A stretch of DNA of 64,000 nt from Micromonospora profundi (GCF_011927785.1 NZ_JAATJK010000001.1:2852001-2916000), one strand, 5' to 3'; positions 15,582 through 24,271 are shown, counted from the first letter of the stretch. Notes: generated by a model not told the origin, from the letters alone. Numbers and translations: made by a program.

Positions 15582-16601
15582 ATGCAATACCGCACCTTGG
15601 GTCGCACCGGCGTCCAGGTCAGCACGCTCTCGTTGGGCGCCATGAACTTCGGCAAGATCGGACGAACCACCCAGGAGGAGACAACAGCAATCGTCGACGC
15701 CGCCCTGGAGGCGGGCATCAACCTCATCGACACCGCCGACTGGTACAGCCTGGGCGAGTCGGAGGAACTGGTCGGCAGGGCCATCGCCGGCCGTCGCGAC
15801 GACATCGTGCTCGCCACGAAGGCGGGCATGCCGATGGGCGACGAGCGCAACCATCAGGGCAGCTCACGCCGCTGGCTGGTCACCGAGCTGGACAACAGCC
15901 TGCGGCGCCTCGGCGTCGACCACGTCGACCTCTACCAGATCCACAGGTGGGACCCGACCACCAGCGACGAGGAGACCCTGTCGGCTCTGACCGACCTCCA
16001 GCGGGCCGGCAAGATCCGCTACTTCGGCTCCTCGACCTTCCCCGCGTACCGCATCGTGCAGGCCGAGTGGGCCGCCCGGGAACACCACCTCAGCCGGTAC
16101 GTCACCGAGCAGCCCAGCTACTCGATCCTCCAGCGCGGGATCGAGACCCACGTCCTGCCGGTCACCGAGCAGTACGGCCTCGGCGTGCTGGCCTGGAGCC
16201 CTCTGGCGTCGGGCTGGCTGTCCGGCGCGGTCCGGGCCGGACAGGAGATCACCACCAGCCGCTCGACGATCCTGCCGGAACGCTTCGACCTCGGCATCCC
16301 GGCCAACCAGGCCAGGATGAACGCCGTCGAGCAGCTGGCCAAGGTCGCCGACGACGCCGGCCTCACCATGATCCAGCTGGCGCTCGGTTTCGTCACCGCG
16401 CACCGGGCCGTGACCAGCGCGATCATCGGCCCCCGCACCACGGACCATCTGCGTTCCCAGCTCGCCGCGGCGGACACCGTGCTTTCCGGCGACGTGCTCG
16501 ACGCCATCGATGCGATCGTCGCTCCCGGCGTCGACCTGGCCGCCCACGAGAAGTTCGACACCCCGCCCGCCCTGCTCGACCCGGCACTGCGGCGTCGCTG
16601 A
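15582..16601 (+). CDS. Aldo/keto reductase
   Basis: NADPH-dependent oxidoreductase of 339 residues with a TIM-barrel fold. The family motifs are present: the start MQYRTLGRTGVQVS, the catalytic Asp and Tyr in NLIDTADWYSLGESE, the Lys in VLATKAGMP, and the cofactor loop near the end (SAIIGPRTTDHL). It most resembles the subfamily of YajO/Tas-like aldo/keto reductases. GGAGG precedes ATG 15582. It leads an operon with the LLM flavin enzyme 19 bases downstream and is controlled by the operators at 15475-15516. Substrate unknown, likely an aldehyde or ketone. Confidence 0.94.
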   Translation: MQYRTLGRTGVQVSTLSLGAMNFGKIGRTTQEETTAIVDAALEAGINLIDTADWYSLGESEELVGRAIAGRRDDIVLATKAGMPMGDERNHQGSSRRWLVTELDNSLRRLGVDHVDLYQIHRWDPTTSDEETLSALTDLQRAGKIRYFGSSTFPAYRIVQAEWAAREHHLSRYVTEQPSYSILQRGIETHVLPVTEQYGLGVLAWSPLASGWLSGAVRAGQEITTSRSTILPERFDLGIPANQARMNAVEQLAKVADDAGLTMIQLALGFVTAHRAVTSAIIGPRTTDHLRSQLAAADTVLSGDVLDAIDAIVAPGVDLAAHEKFDTPPALLDPALRRR

Positions 16602-16620
16602 CACCGAGAGGAGGCCACAC

Positions 16621-17496
16621 ATGCACCATGGACACCGAACGCTGTTCGGGATCATGACCGCTCCGTCGCAGGTCGACTACCAGGACGTCCTGCGGGTCTG
16701 GCGCGAGGCGGACGCGATCCCGAACATCGAGCACGCCTGGCTCTTCGATCACCTGATGCCGATCGCCGGCGACCCCAGCGGGCCGACGTACGAGGGCTGG
16801 ACACTGCTCTCGGCCCTCGCCGCGCAGACCCGGCGCCTGCGCCTCGGTCTGCTGGTGACAAGCAACCGCTTCCGGCCGCCCGCGATGCTCGCCAAAATCG
16901 CCACGACCGTCGACGTGGTCTCCGGCGGGCGGCTGGACTTCGGTATCGGCGGAGGTTCACGGCCCGGTCATCCGCTGGCCCGGCGCGAGTACGCGGCGCA
17001 CGGGTTGCCCTTCCACGACTTCGCCCACTCGGTGGGAAGCCTCGCGGAAGCCTGCACCGTCATCCGGCGCCTGTGGACCGAGGCGGAACCTTTCGACTTC
17101 CATGGCACGTACGTCGATCTCACGGGCGCCTTCGGCAACCCCAAGCCGGTCCAGCGTCCCCACCCTCCGATCCTCATCGGTGGACGGTCCGCGCCGGTCC
17201 TGCGCGTGGTCGCCGAGCACGCCGACCTGTGGAACATCCCGGGCGGCGACATCGACGACGCCGTGCACCGGAGCGCACTGTTGGACCGCTACTGCGCCGA
17301 GATCGGTCGCGACCCCGCGTCGATCAGGCGATCCATGGTCCTCCAGGTCTCCTACGACGAGCCCGACACGACCCTGGAGGCGATCCGCACGGCGATGGGC
17401 GCCGGGTTCTCGCACATCGTTCTGGGGCTGGCGGCGCCATACCCCGCGCATGTTGCGCAGTGGGTCAGCGAGCGGCTCATCACCCCGGCCGGCTAG
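16621..17496 (+). CDS. LLM-class (luciferase-like) flavin/F420-dependent oxidoreductase
   Basis: Protein of 291 residues with the bacterial-luciferase-like TIM barrel. Family signatures include VDYQDVLRVWREADAIPNIEHAW near the start, RRLRLGLLVTSNRFRPPAMLAK, GGRLDFGIGGG and HPPILIGGRS. In actinomycetes many such proteins use F420 rather than FMN. ATG 16621 follows AGGAGG; the open frame before it belongs to the end of the preceding gene's region. It is the second gene of the TetR-controlled operon. The reaction cannot be specified; hydride transfer to or from a carbonyl or nitro-type substrate is the general expectation. Confidence 0.92.
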   Translation: MHHGHRTLFGIMTAPSQVDYQDVLRVWREADAIPNIEHAWLFDHLMPIAGDPSGPTYEGWTLLSALAAQTRRLRLGLLVTSNRFRPPAMLAKIATTVDVVSGGRLDFGIGGGSRPGHPLARREYAAHGLPFHDFAHSVGSLAEACTVIRRLWTEAEPFDFHGTYVDLTGAFGNPKPVQRPHPPILIGGRSAPVLRVVAEHADLWNIPGGDIDDAVHRSALLDRYCAEIGRDPASIRRSMVLQVSYDEPDTTLEAIRTAMGAGFSHIVLGLAAPYPAHVAQWVSERLITPAG

Positions 17497-17554
17497 CACC
17501 CGGAGTTCACCGGAAGGTGGTGTCCCGGGACGGTGGCCGGGCCGATCACTGTCG

Positions 17555-17560
17555 TAAGGT
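17555..17560 (+). promoter_or_regulatory. -10 element of the nuclease-HerA operon, leaderless
   Basis: TAAGGT ends six bases before the ATG at 17567, the first codon of a 27-codon leader ORF that overlaps the nuclease start. The -35 region is not obvious. Confidence 0.45.
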
Positions 17561-17566
17561 GCCAGC

Positions 17567-17650
17567 ATGGCGCACCCCACACGGCCCGATGTCGGGCCTT
17601 GCGGGACGCACGGGGGCAGCCGCCGGCATTACGGTGCCGCAGCCCGATGA
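17567..17650 (+). CDS. 27-codon leader ORF overlapping the nuclease start
   Basis: ATG 17567 lies six bases after a TAAGGT -10-like element, so it would be translated from a leaderless mRNA. It encodes a 27-residue basic peptide (MAHPTRPDVGPCGTHGG and ten more residues) and ends with a TGA overlapping the nuclease ATG (ATGA at 17647-17650). No Shine-Dalgarno sequence precedes the nuclease ATG, so its translation may depend on re-initiation after this ORF. It could instead be a control peptide with no function of its own, or, if the nuclease starts elsewhere, an accident. Confidence 0.4.
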   Translation: MAHPTRPDVGPCGTHGGSRRHYGAAAR

Positions 17651-18720
17651 CGTCGACCTGGTGGGCCGTGGCGCCGCCCCGACGCGTCAGCCACCTGCCG
17701 GCCGTCGACCCCGAACTGCTGCGGGTAGCGCTCGACCCGCTGCCCCCGGGCGCACCGGCCGTCGTGCACTACCGGCCCGTGGCCGTGGGTCCGCTGGGTG
17801 ACCTGGTGAGCACCCTGCTCGACCAGTTGGACAGCGTGGCGCTCGCGATGTTTCCCAACTGGTTGCCGGATGCGGCCGGCTTGGACGGTCAGGGCGAGCT
17901 GAGCGCGGCGGCGGCCCGCTCGCTGGCGGCCCGCACCGCCGCCCGGTCGCGGCACTTCGGCCCGTTCCTGATCGACCTGGCCGAACGCGCGACACGCGGT
18001 GCCCGGCAGCCCGGCGACCGGCTCCGCTTTCCGGCGGAGGTACGCGCCGCCGGGCTCGCCCGGGTGATCGCCGAGGCGTACGACCGCACGGAGTGCGTCC
18101 TTCTCGTCACCGTGCCCGAGTTGGACCCGGACGCCGAACGGACGCTCGTGGCCGCCGCCGAGTGGCTGGTGCGCCACGGCGGCTTCACGGTGTGGCTGAC
18201 CGGCACCGCGATGCGGCACGCGGACCGGGTCCGTTCCGTGCCGGTGACGGTGCCGGCGCGCTTCGCCGAGCTGGCCGACCCGAGCAGTCGGATTCCCGAC
18301 GTGGTCGGCCCACCGGAGCCCACGTTGCTGGCCTGGCCGCCGATCGCTGGTGTGCCACGCGGCGACAGCCCAGCCGAGCAGGCACTCGAACGCGCCCTCG
18401 CGTCACACCGGTGGGCGCGTGGGCGGCGGTGGAATCAGATCTTCGATCCGCATCCGCTCGGCGAGGCGTACCGTCTGGATCTCTTTTGGCCCGCCGAAGG
18501 TCTTGCGGTCGAGGTGGACGGCCCGGAGCATCGAGGGCGAATCGCTTTCGCCAACGATCGGCGGAGGGACGTTCGGCTGCACCTGCTCGGGCTGAGCGTG
18601 CTCCGCTTCACCAATGAACAGGTGCTGTCCGACGTAGCGGCGGTGGTCGACGGGATCCGTCGTCTGCTGGCCCGCCGACGCACGGACGGCACGCATCCCC
18701 TTGGAGATGAGACATCATGA
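17647..18720 (+). CDS. DUF559/Vsr-like PD-(D/E)xK nuclease, first enzyme of the HerA operon
   Basis: Protein of 357 residues. Residues 241-342 carry the DUF559 (very-short-patch-repair-like) endonuclease core: Glu244 and Glu248 in SPAEQALERAL, Asp278 in YRLDLFW, Glu289-Val-Asp291-Gly with His295 in AVEVDGPEH, then RRRDVRLHLLGLSVLRF. This gives a complete predicted metal-binding site and DNA cleavage as the expected activity. Residues 1-240 are an Ala/Leu/Asp-rich domain I do not recognise, possibly specificity or partner binding. The ATG at 17647 is coupled to the leader ORF, and the stop overlaps the next ATG (ATGA). No signal peptide, so cytoplasmic. Fusion of this nuclease to a long N-terminal domain inside a HerA operon suggests a defence or DNA-processing complex. 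Confidence 0.85.
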   Translation: MTSTWWAVAPPRRVSHLPAVDPELLRVALDPLPPGAPAVVHYRPVAVGPLGDLVSTLLDQLDSVALAMFPNWLPDAAGLDGQGELSAAAARSLAARTAARSRHFGPFLIDLAERATRGARQPGDRLRFPAEVRAAGLARVIAEAYDRTECVLLVTVPELDPDAERTLVAAAEWLVRHGGFTVWLTGTAMRHADRVRSVPVTVPARFAELADPSSRIPDVVGPPEPTLLAWPPIAGVPRGDSPAEQALERALASHRWARGRRWNQIFDPHPLGEAYRLDLFWPAEGLAVEVDGPEHRGRIAFANDRRRDVRLHLLGLSVLRFTNEQVLSDVAAVVDGIRRLLARRRTDGTHPLGDETS

Positions 18721-19421
18721 CGAGCCCGGCGGACGTACCGAGCCTGACGTCGAACCAGATCAACGCCCTCGTGGTGCTGATGGTCGAGGCGCGCCGACTC
18801 ACCAACGTCGAGCTACGTGAGCTGGCCGGCTTCTCCCTTACCGGCAAGGACAACAAGCGGCTCATCGACCTGGGCCTGGTCGAGACCGACAGGGGGCACC
18901 GGCCGTTCGCCCACGAGCTGACCGACGAGGGCTGGCGGGTCGCCCGCCAGCTGCACACCGCCGCGCCGCCCAAGGGAGCGGGCTCGGCGACGCGGTCCCT
19001 GCTCACCGTCCTCGCCAACCTGCACCGCTCGCTGGACCGGCTCCGGGTCAGCCACGGCGACTTCTTCAAGCAAACCGACGGCGCGGGTCCGGCCGCCAGC
19101 ACGCCGGAACCCCCCGTCAGCACGCCACAACCCGCCGCCACGCCGGATGCGGCCGCCGCTGACGTACAGGCGCTGGTGCGCGAGGCGTACCGGGAACTGG
19201 CAGCGGCGCCGGGGGCCTGGGTCGGCCTCGCCGACATTCGGGACCGGCTCGCCGACACCGACCGGACCGCCCTGGACGCGACGTTGCGGGCGATGGTCGG
19301 CCAGGAGGACGTCCGCATCATTCCGGTGGCCAACACCAAGTCGCTCACCTCGCGCGACCGCGCCGCGGCAGTGCGGATCGGCAACGAGGACAACCACGCC
19401 CTGGCGATCGGCCCGGCGTGA
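18717..19421 (+). CDS. Protein with two winged-helix-like domains, partner of nuclease and HerA ATPase
   Basis: A 234-residue protein. The N-terminal domain (about 8-80) looks like a winged helix: NQINALVVLMVEARRLTNVELRELAG, then a KDNKRLIDLGLVETDRG wing and ELTDEGW. A low-complexity Pro/Ala/Thr linker (about 121-143) leads to a second domain (about 147-234) with an helical bundle and the ending KSLTSRDRAAAVRIGNEDNHALAIG. I recall that ending at the C-terminus of other actinobacterial DNA-associated proteins. It overlaps both neighbours by four bases (ATGA and GTGA), so it is made stoichiometrically with them. It is probably the DNA-binding or adaptor subunit rather than a free regulator (inference). 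Confidence 0.75.
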   Translation: MTSPADVPSLTSNQINALVVLMVEARRLTNVELRELAGFSLTGKDNKRLIDLGLVETDRGHRPFAHELTDEGWRVARQLHTAAPPKGAGSATRSLLTVLANLHRSLDRLRVSHGDFFKQTDGAGPAASTPEPPVSTPQPAATPDAAAADVQALVREAYRELAAAPGAWVGLADIRDRLADTDRTALDATLRAMVGQEDVRIIPVANTKSLTSRDRAAAVRIGNEDNHALAIGPA

Positions 19422-22400
19422 TCTCCGACGAGCAGCGCGCCGCCCTGGAGGCGGTGAGTCTCAACCCGGCGGTCACCCCCGACGACGTCTGGCGGGCCAG
19501 CCCGCACAACGTCCCGGAGTTGCACGAGAAGGTGGTCGCGGAGATCCTGCGCGGGGTGGGACGGGCGCGCACGGACGACACGACGGTGCCGCTCGGGGTG
19601 GCCATGCAGGGCCGCGCGGGCGCCGGCAAGACGCACCTGCTCGGCGCGGTTCGTGAACGCGTCCAGCGCGACGGCGGCTACTTCTTCCTGGTGGACATGG
19701 TCAGCGGCAAGACGTTCTGGGAGAGCGTCGCCCTGGCCCTGGTGGAGGGCATGGGTCGCGACGCGATCGGCTGGGGCACCCAGCTACGTACCTTCCTGCG
19801 CCGGCTCACCGCCCAACTCGGCCTGCCGGTCGAGGTCCGGGACGCGATCGCTGGGACCCGGCCGGTGACCCGGGAACACCTTGACACCTTCATCCGAGGG
19901 CTGCGCACCCGTGACCGGGAGGTCGGACGGGACTGCCAGGACACCGCGCGGGCGCTGGTCCTGCACGGCGCCATCGACTTCGAGGCGCAGGACGTGGGTT
20001 ACGCCCACCTGATCTCCGAGCCGGGCGACCCGCAAGCGCGGGCGGCGTGGGGGCTGAGCACCGCGCTGCGGACCCCGCAGCAGATCGTGCAGGACATCTC
20101 CCGGCTGATGGCCCTGACGTTGGACCCGACGGTCATCGCCGTGGACCAGCTCGACACGCTGTTCGCCCAGAGCAGCACCTCCCTGTGGGAACAGCACGCC
20201 GGGCTGGAGGACGCCCAGGCGAGGGTGGTCGGGCCGATCGCCGACGGCCTGCTCAAGCTCCGTGACGTCACCCGTCGGACACTGGTCGTCGTCTCCTGCC
20301 TGCCCGACACCTGGGAGTTGCTGACGCGCAGCGCGCCCACGCCGGTCAGTGACCGGTTCCGGCAGGCGACTCTGCCGGATCGGATACCCACTGCCGAGAT
20401 CGGCCTGGCCATCGTGGCCAAGCGGCTCACCGACGCGTTCGCGGGACCGCGCTTCGTCCCGCCGCACCCGACCTGGCCGATCGACCCCGCCGCCTTCGCC
20501 GACGCGCCGACCCTGACACCACGCGCCTTGCTGCGGCGGGTGGACCGCCACGTCGCCTGGTGCCGCGACCGCGACGAGGTCACCGAACTCGACCGGCTCA
20601 TCGACGGCGCCGACACGGCGGCGACTCCGGCCGTCGTGCCCGGCCGGACCAGTGACCAGGCCGCCGACGAGCAGAAGCTGCGCGAACTGGACGCCCGCTT
20701 CGCCGAACTGGTCGACGCGGCGGACGTTTCGGCCGCGCTCGCCGCGGCCACCGAGGACGAGCGGATGCCACCATTGCTCGCGGCCGGGCTGGCCGCCTGG
20801 ATCGCCGAGCAGGCGCCGACGGGTGCCGCCTACAAGTACGATCCGCCGCCCAGTCGCAAGCCCGCCCTGCACGGGCGGTTGATCGAGGTGCTCGACGAGG
20901 CGACCGAGAACGAGGCGCACTGGTGCTTCCGGGCCATCGCACACTCCAACGCGATCGCGGTCACCGCGCGGGTCAAGGCCGCGTGCACAATGGCCGGATT
21001 GGACCGGGACCTGCCGCAACGGCGACTGGTGCTGCTGCGTAACGGCCCGTGGCCGACGGGCAAGCGTACGACGGAGGTGTTGACCGCCTTCGACGCGGCC
21101 GGCGGCGTTCGGTGCGCGGTGACGGAGGCGGACCTGCGGGTCTTCGCGGCGCTGCGGGTGTTGGCGGGCGAGCCGTCCGCGGTCCTGCAGGAGTGGCTGC
21201 TCACCCGCCGCCCGGCCAGCGGCACGGGTCTGTTCCGGAGGTTCTTGCCGGGGGCTGACCACGCGGCCTCCAGCACGGAAGGTTCGCCGCAGGGGCACCT
21301 CGACGACGGCACCGACGAGACGACGGCCGACGCGACCGCGCCGGTCACCACCGATTCGCCCGACCCGGCGGTCGTCGCCGACGGGCGGTCGATCGGCTTG
21401 GGGCGGACCGTCCAGGGTGGCAAGCCGTTCGCGGTGGATCTGGAGTCGCTGCGCCGGCACGCCGTCGTGTTCGCCGGCTCGGGTTCCGGTAAGACCGTGC
21501 TGATCCGCCGGCTCGTCGAGGAGTGCGCCCGGCAGGGTGTCTCCTCGATCGTGCTCGACCCCAACAACGACCTCGCCCGGCTCGGCGACGCGTGGCCCGA
21601 GGCACCGAGCGGCTGGAGCCCCGGTGACGCCGAGCGAGCCGACGACTATCTCGCCCACACCGAGGTGGTGGTGTGGACGCCCCGGGTCACCGCCGGCCGG
21701 CCGCTGAGTTTCCAACCGCTGCCCGACTTCACATCGCTGCGTGAGTGGCCCGACGAGTTCGACCAGGCGATCCGGTCCGCCGTGGAGGCCCTCGCGCCGC
21801 GGGCCGGCGTCGACCGGCCCACCAAGCTGGCGCAGCAGGGCAAGGCCGTGCTCACCGAGGCCCTCCAGGCGTACGCGCGCAGCGGCATGGTCGGCCTGCA
21901 CGGATTCACCGAGTTCCTCGCCGAGCTGCCCGAGGGGGTCAGCCGTCTGACGCGGGCCGACAAGCTCGCCCAGGAGTTGGCCGAGACGCTCAAGGCGGCG
22001 ATGGTCACCGACCCGCTCTTCGGCGGGATCGGCGCGCCGGCCGACCCGGGGTTGCTGTTGACGCCGTCGCCGGGCCGGCGGGCACGGGTCTCGGTCATCA
22101 GCTTCGTCGGCCTCACCTCCGACCAGGAACGTCAGAGCTTCGTCAACCAGTTGCAGATGGCGCTCTTCGCCTGGGTCAAGCGGCACCCGGCGGGTGACCG
22201 TCCGTTGGGCGGCCTCTTCGTGATGGACGAGGCACAGACGCTCGCCCCGTCGACCGGCAACACGGCCTGCACGGCCAGCTCCATCGCGCTCGCCTCGCAG
22301 GCCCGCAAGTACGGGCTCGGGTTGGTCTTCGCCACCCAGGCGCCCAAGGGTCTGCACAACCAGATCTCCGGCAACGCGACGACGCAGTTCTTCGGGCTGC

Positions 22401-22636
22401 TCAACGCGCCCGCGCAGATCGACGCCGCTCGCCAGTTGGCCGAGGCCAAGGGCGGACGGCTGCCCGACATCGGCCTGTTGAGCAGCGGCGAGTTCTACGT
22501 GGCCGGGGAGGGGTTCTCGTTCGTCAAGGTCCGCACCCCGCTGTGCCTCACGCATCATCCGAAGGCGCCGCTGACTCCCGAGGAGGTCGTCGCCCGCGCC
22601 CGCCCGGCGGGTGATCCGCACGCTGGCAGGCCGTGA
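19418..22636 (+). CDS. Dual P-loop ATPase with C-terminal HerA/FtsK-type motor
   Basis: A 1072-residue protein with two nucleotide-binding units. Unit 1: Walker A GRAGAGKT (65-72) and a Walker-B-like strand TVIAVDQLD (about 238-246) with Asp243 but Gln in place of the usual Glu, similar to STAND/KAP-like or BrxC-like ATPases. A helical middle part (about 400-640) follows. Unit 2: Walker A GSGSGKT (687-693), Walker B LFVMDEAQ (933-940) and the HerA-type sensor region LVFATQAPKGLHNQISGNATTQFFG. HerA/FtsK motors pump or unwind DNA as hexamers, often with a nuclease. GTG 19418 overlaps the previous stop. A 13-base-stem terminator follows, closing the operon. Antiphage function is the leading hypothesis; a recombination or conjugation role is the alternative. 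Confidence 0.88.
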   Translation: MISDEQRAALEAVSLNPAVTPDDVWRASPHNVPELHEKVVAEILRGVGRARTDDTTVPLGVAMQGRAGAGKTHLLGAVRERVQRDGGYFFLVDMVSGKTFWESVALALVEGMGRDAIGWGTQLRTFLRRLTAQLGLPVEVRDAIAGTRPVTREHLDTFIRGLRTRDREVGRDCQDTARALVLHGAIDFEAQDVGYAHLISEPGDPQARAAWGLSTALRTPQQIVQDISRLMALTLDPTVIAVDQLDTLFAQSSTSLWEQHAGLEDAQARVVGPIADGLLKLRDVTRRTLVVVSCLPDTWELLTRSAPTPVSDRFRQATLPDRIPTAEIGLAIVAKRLTDAFAGPRFVPPHPTWPIDPAAFADAPTLTPRALLRRVDRHVAWCRDRDEVTELDRLIDGADTAATPAVVPGRTSDQAADEQKLRELDARFAELVDAADVSAALAAATEDERMPPLLAAGLAAWIAEQAPTGAAYKYDPPPSRKPALHGRLIEVLDEATENEAHWCFRAIAHSNAIAVTARVKAACTMAGLDRDLPQRRLVLLRNGPWPTGKRTTEVLTAFDAAGGVRCAVTEADLRVFAALRVLAGEPSAVLQEWLLTRRPASGTGLFRRFLPGADHAASSTEGSPQGHLDDGTDETTADATAPVTTDSPDPAVVADGRSIGLGRTVQGGKPFAVDLESLRRHAVVFAGSGSGKTVLIRRLVEECARQGVSSIVLDPNNDLARLGDAWPEAPSGWSPGDAERADDYLAHTEVVVWTPRVTAGRPLSFQPLPDFTSLREWPDEFDQAIRSAVEALAPRAGVDRPTKLAQQGKAVLTEALQAYARSGMVGLHGFTEFLAELPEGVSRLTRADKLAQELAETLKAAMVTDPLFGGIGAPADPGLLLTPSPGRRARVSVISFVGLTSDQERQSFVNQLQMALFAWVKRHPAGDRPLGGLFVMDEAQTLAPSTGNTACTASSIALASQARKYGLGLVFATQAPKGLHNQISGNATTQFFGLLNAPAQIDAARQLAEAKGGRLPDIGLLSSGEFYVAGEGFSFVKVRTPLCLTHHPKAPLTPEEVVARARPAGDPHAGRP

Positions 22637-22643
22637 CGGCAGC

Positions 22644-22674
22644 GTGGCGCGGCGGCCGTGAGCCGCCGCGCCAC
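22644..22674 (+). terminator. Terminator of the nuclease-HerA operon
   Basis: Perfect 13-base stem, GTGGCGCGGCGGC (22644-22656) and its complement (22662-22674), with a 5-base loop, 8 bases after the HerA stop codon. Confidence 0.85.
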
Positions 22675-22698
22675 AGAGCCGATCCGAGAGTACGAGGG

Positions 22699-22797
22699 TC
22701 AGCTCGCGCTACAGGAGACCGACGGCCAGGTCCAGTGGCCGTTGGCCCCGATGGTGACGCCGAAGTTGTTGCCGCTGCCGTTGGGCCTCGCCACCTC
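22699..22797 (-). pseudogene. Possible 3' remnant of a secreted carbohydrate-active gene
   Basis: In a 564-base gap with no other gene, the minus strand reads [20 protein letters not shown] followed by SVSCSAS and a stop. This looks like the C-terminal end of a secreted carbohydrate-binding or carbohydrate-active protein, but no intact domain, signal peptide or start precedes it; the frame degrades into Arg/Pro-rich sequence. It may be the leftover of a gene deleted when the adjacent operon was inserted. Apart from the CE4 promoter near 23050 I see nothing else in 22675-23200. Confidence 0.35.
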
Positions 22798-23037
22798 CGG
22801 TGGGTGGCGGCGTGGTCGGTTGCCGCCGCCCCCGTCGGTGCCACCCACAGTGATGCCCCGACCCGCAGCGCACATGGTCAGGCGATCGAATCGAGGCCGA
22901 TAGTTCCGATGAATTTCCGGATCTCGGCATCCGGAGGTCGCGTCCGACCCCATGATCGACCTTTGCCTGCGGAGACCAGGTACACGTATGACGTCGAGCC
23001 CCGGGTGGACGGACGGTTGCCAGCGCTTCCGGAGAGC

Positions 23038-23079
23038 TTCCGGAAGTTGTTGACGCGTCGGAATTCCCGCTGCAATACT
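23038..23079 (+). promoter_or_regulatory. Promoter of the CE4 gene with upstream TTCCGGAAGTT
   Basis: TTGACG (23050-23055) and AATACT (23074-23079) with an 18-base spacer form a plausible sigma-70-type promoter. TTCCGGAAGTT (23038-23048) abuts the -35 and is identical to 2989-2999 before the beta-xylosidase gene; a related CTTCCGGAGAG lies just upstream. Confidence 0.5.
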
Positions 23080-23200
23080 CCGATCCATTGCGGTCGATGC
23101 GATCCCGCTTCGTCGGGTTTCGATCGGTCTCCCCACCACCACCCGGACGGCCGGAGTACGCGCGCCACCGCACAACCCGGCCCGGTAGAAGGGGCACCAG

Positions 23201-24259
23201 ATGAGCACTGTCCCTGTCCAGACGCTCGTACGGTCGAAACGACTCCGAGCCCTGCTGTCCGTCGTCGCCACGGCCGTCGCGGCGTGCGGCGTCGTCATCG
23301 CGGCCACCGCCACCCCGTCCAGCGCCGCCACCTGCAACGGCTACGTCGGGCTCACCTTCGACGACGGGCCGACCGGCAGCACCAGCGCGCTGCTGAACGT
23401 GCTGCGCGCCAACGGCGTACGGGCCACGATGTTCAACGTCGGCCAGAACGTCCAGAACAACAGGTCCGCGGCGCAGGCCCAGGTGGCCGCCGGCATGTGG
23501 ATCGGCAACCACAGCTGGAACCACGCCCACATGACCTCGATGAGCCAGTCGCAGATGCAGTCCGACCTGTCCCAGACCAACTCTGCGATCCAGTCCGCGA
23601 CCGGCGTCCAGCCGAATCTGTTCCGGCCCCCGTACGGCGAGACCAACTCGACCCTCCAGTCCGTCGCCTCGTCGCTCGGCATGCGACAGGTGATCTGGGA
23701 CGTGGATTCCCAGGACTGGAACGGTGCCAGCGTCAGCCAGATCGTGGCCAACGCCAGTCGCCTCCAGGCCGGCCAGGTCATCCTCATGCACGACGGGATC
23801 CAGAACACCCGGGACGCCATCGGTCAGATCATGGCCAACCTCACGAGCCGCAACCTCTGCCCCGGCATGATCTCGCCGTCAACCGGACGCGCGGTAGCGC
23901 CCGACGGCACCACTCCCCCACCCGGCACCACCCCGCCGCCCGGCACGACACCACCGCCCAGCACGACACCACCGCCGGCCGGCGGCACCTGCACGGCGGC
24001 GGCGACCACCACGAACGTCTGGGGTGACAGGTACAACACGTCGGTGACCGTCAGCGGTGCCGGCACCTGGACCGTTGTCGTCGCCCTCACCGCGCCGCAG
24101 AAGGTTTCCAGCGTCTGGAACGGCAGCGCCAGCTGGGACAGCAGCGGCAACGTCATGACGGTGCGCTCCAACGGCAGCGGCGCCACGTTCGGCTTCACCA
24201 CGATGTTCAACGGCAACAGCAGCGCCCGACCGCAGATCCGCTCCTGCACCGCGGGCTGA
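23201..24259 (+). CDS. Secreted CE4 polysaccharide deacetylase (acetylxylan-esterase-like) with C-terminal CBM2-like module
   Basis: Secreted 352-residue enzyme that removes acetyl groups from xylan or chitin. A signal peptide (1-43, ending SSAAT) precedes a NodB domain (about 46-220) with all motifs: TFDDGP (Asp54, Asp55), the metal-binding NHSWNH (His104, His108), RPPYGE, the WDVDSQDW strand and LMHDG. The sequence is closest in memory to the Streptomyces AxeA acetylxylan esterases. A Pro/Gly/Thr linker (PPPGTT repeats) leads to a CBM2-like beta-sandwich (about 262-352) with flanking Cys residues. Shared upstream motif with the GH43 gene suggests co-regulation on xylan. AAGGGG precedes ATG 23201 and a strong terminator follows. 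Confidence 0.92.
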   Translation: MSTVPVQTLVRSKRLRALLSVVATAVAACGVVIAATATPSSAATCNGYVGLTFDDGPTGSTSALLNVLRANGVRATMFNVGQNVQNNRSAAQAQVAAGMWIGNHSWNHAHMTSMSQSQMQSDLSQTNSAIQSATGVQPNLFRPPYGETNSTLQSVASSLGMRQVIWDVDSQDWNGASVSQIVANASRLQAGQVILMHDGIQNTRDAIGQIMANLTSRNLCPGMISPSTGRAVAPDGTTPPPGTTPPPGTTPPPSTTPPPAGGTCTAAATTTNVWGDRYNTSVTVSGAGTWTVVVALTAPQKVSSVWNGSASWDSSGNVMTVRSNGSGATFGFTTMFNGNSSARPQIRSCTAG

Positions 24260-24271
24260 CCTTCTGGCCCT

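Noticed and set aside
19784..22621. A 945-codon antisense open frame over the HerA gene
   Set aside because: It is a compositional mirror of the strongly GC-biased HerA gene, with Arg/Gly/Pro-rich translation and no motifs.
17496..22700. Prophage or conjugative element
   Set aside because: The HerA-like ATPase could suggest conjugation, but no relaxase, integrase, attachment repeats or structural genes flank the operon.
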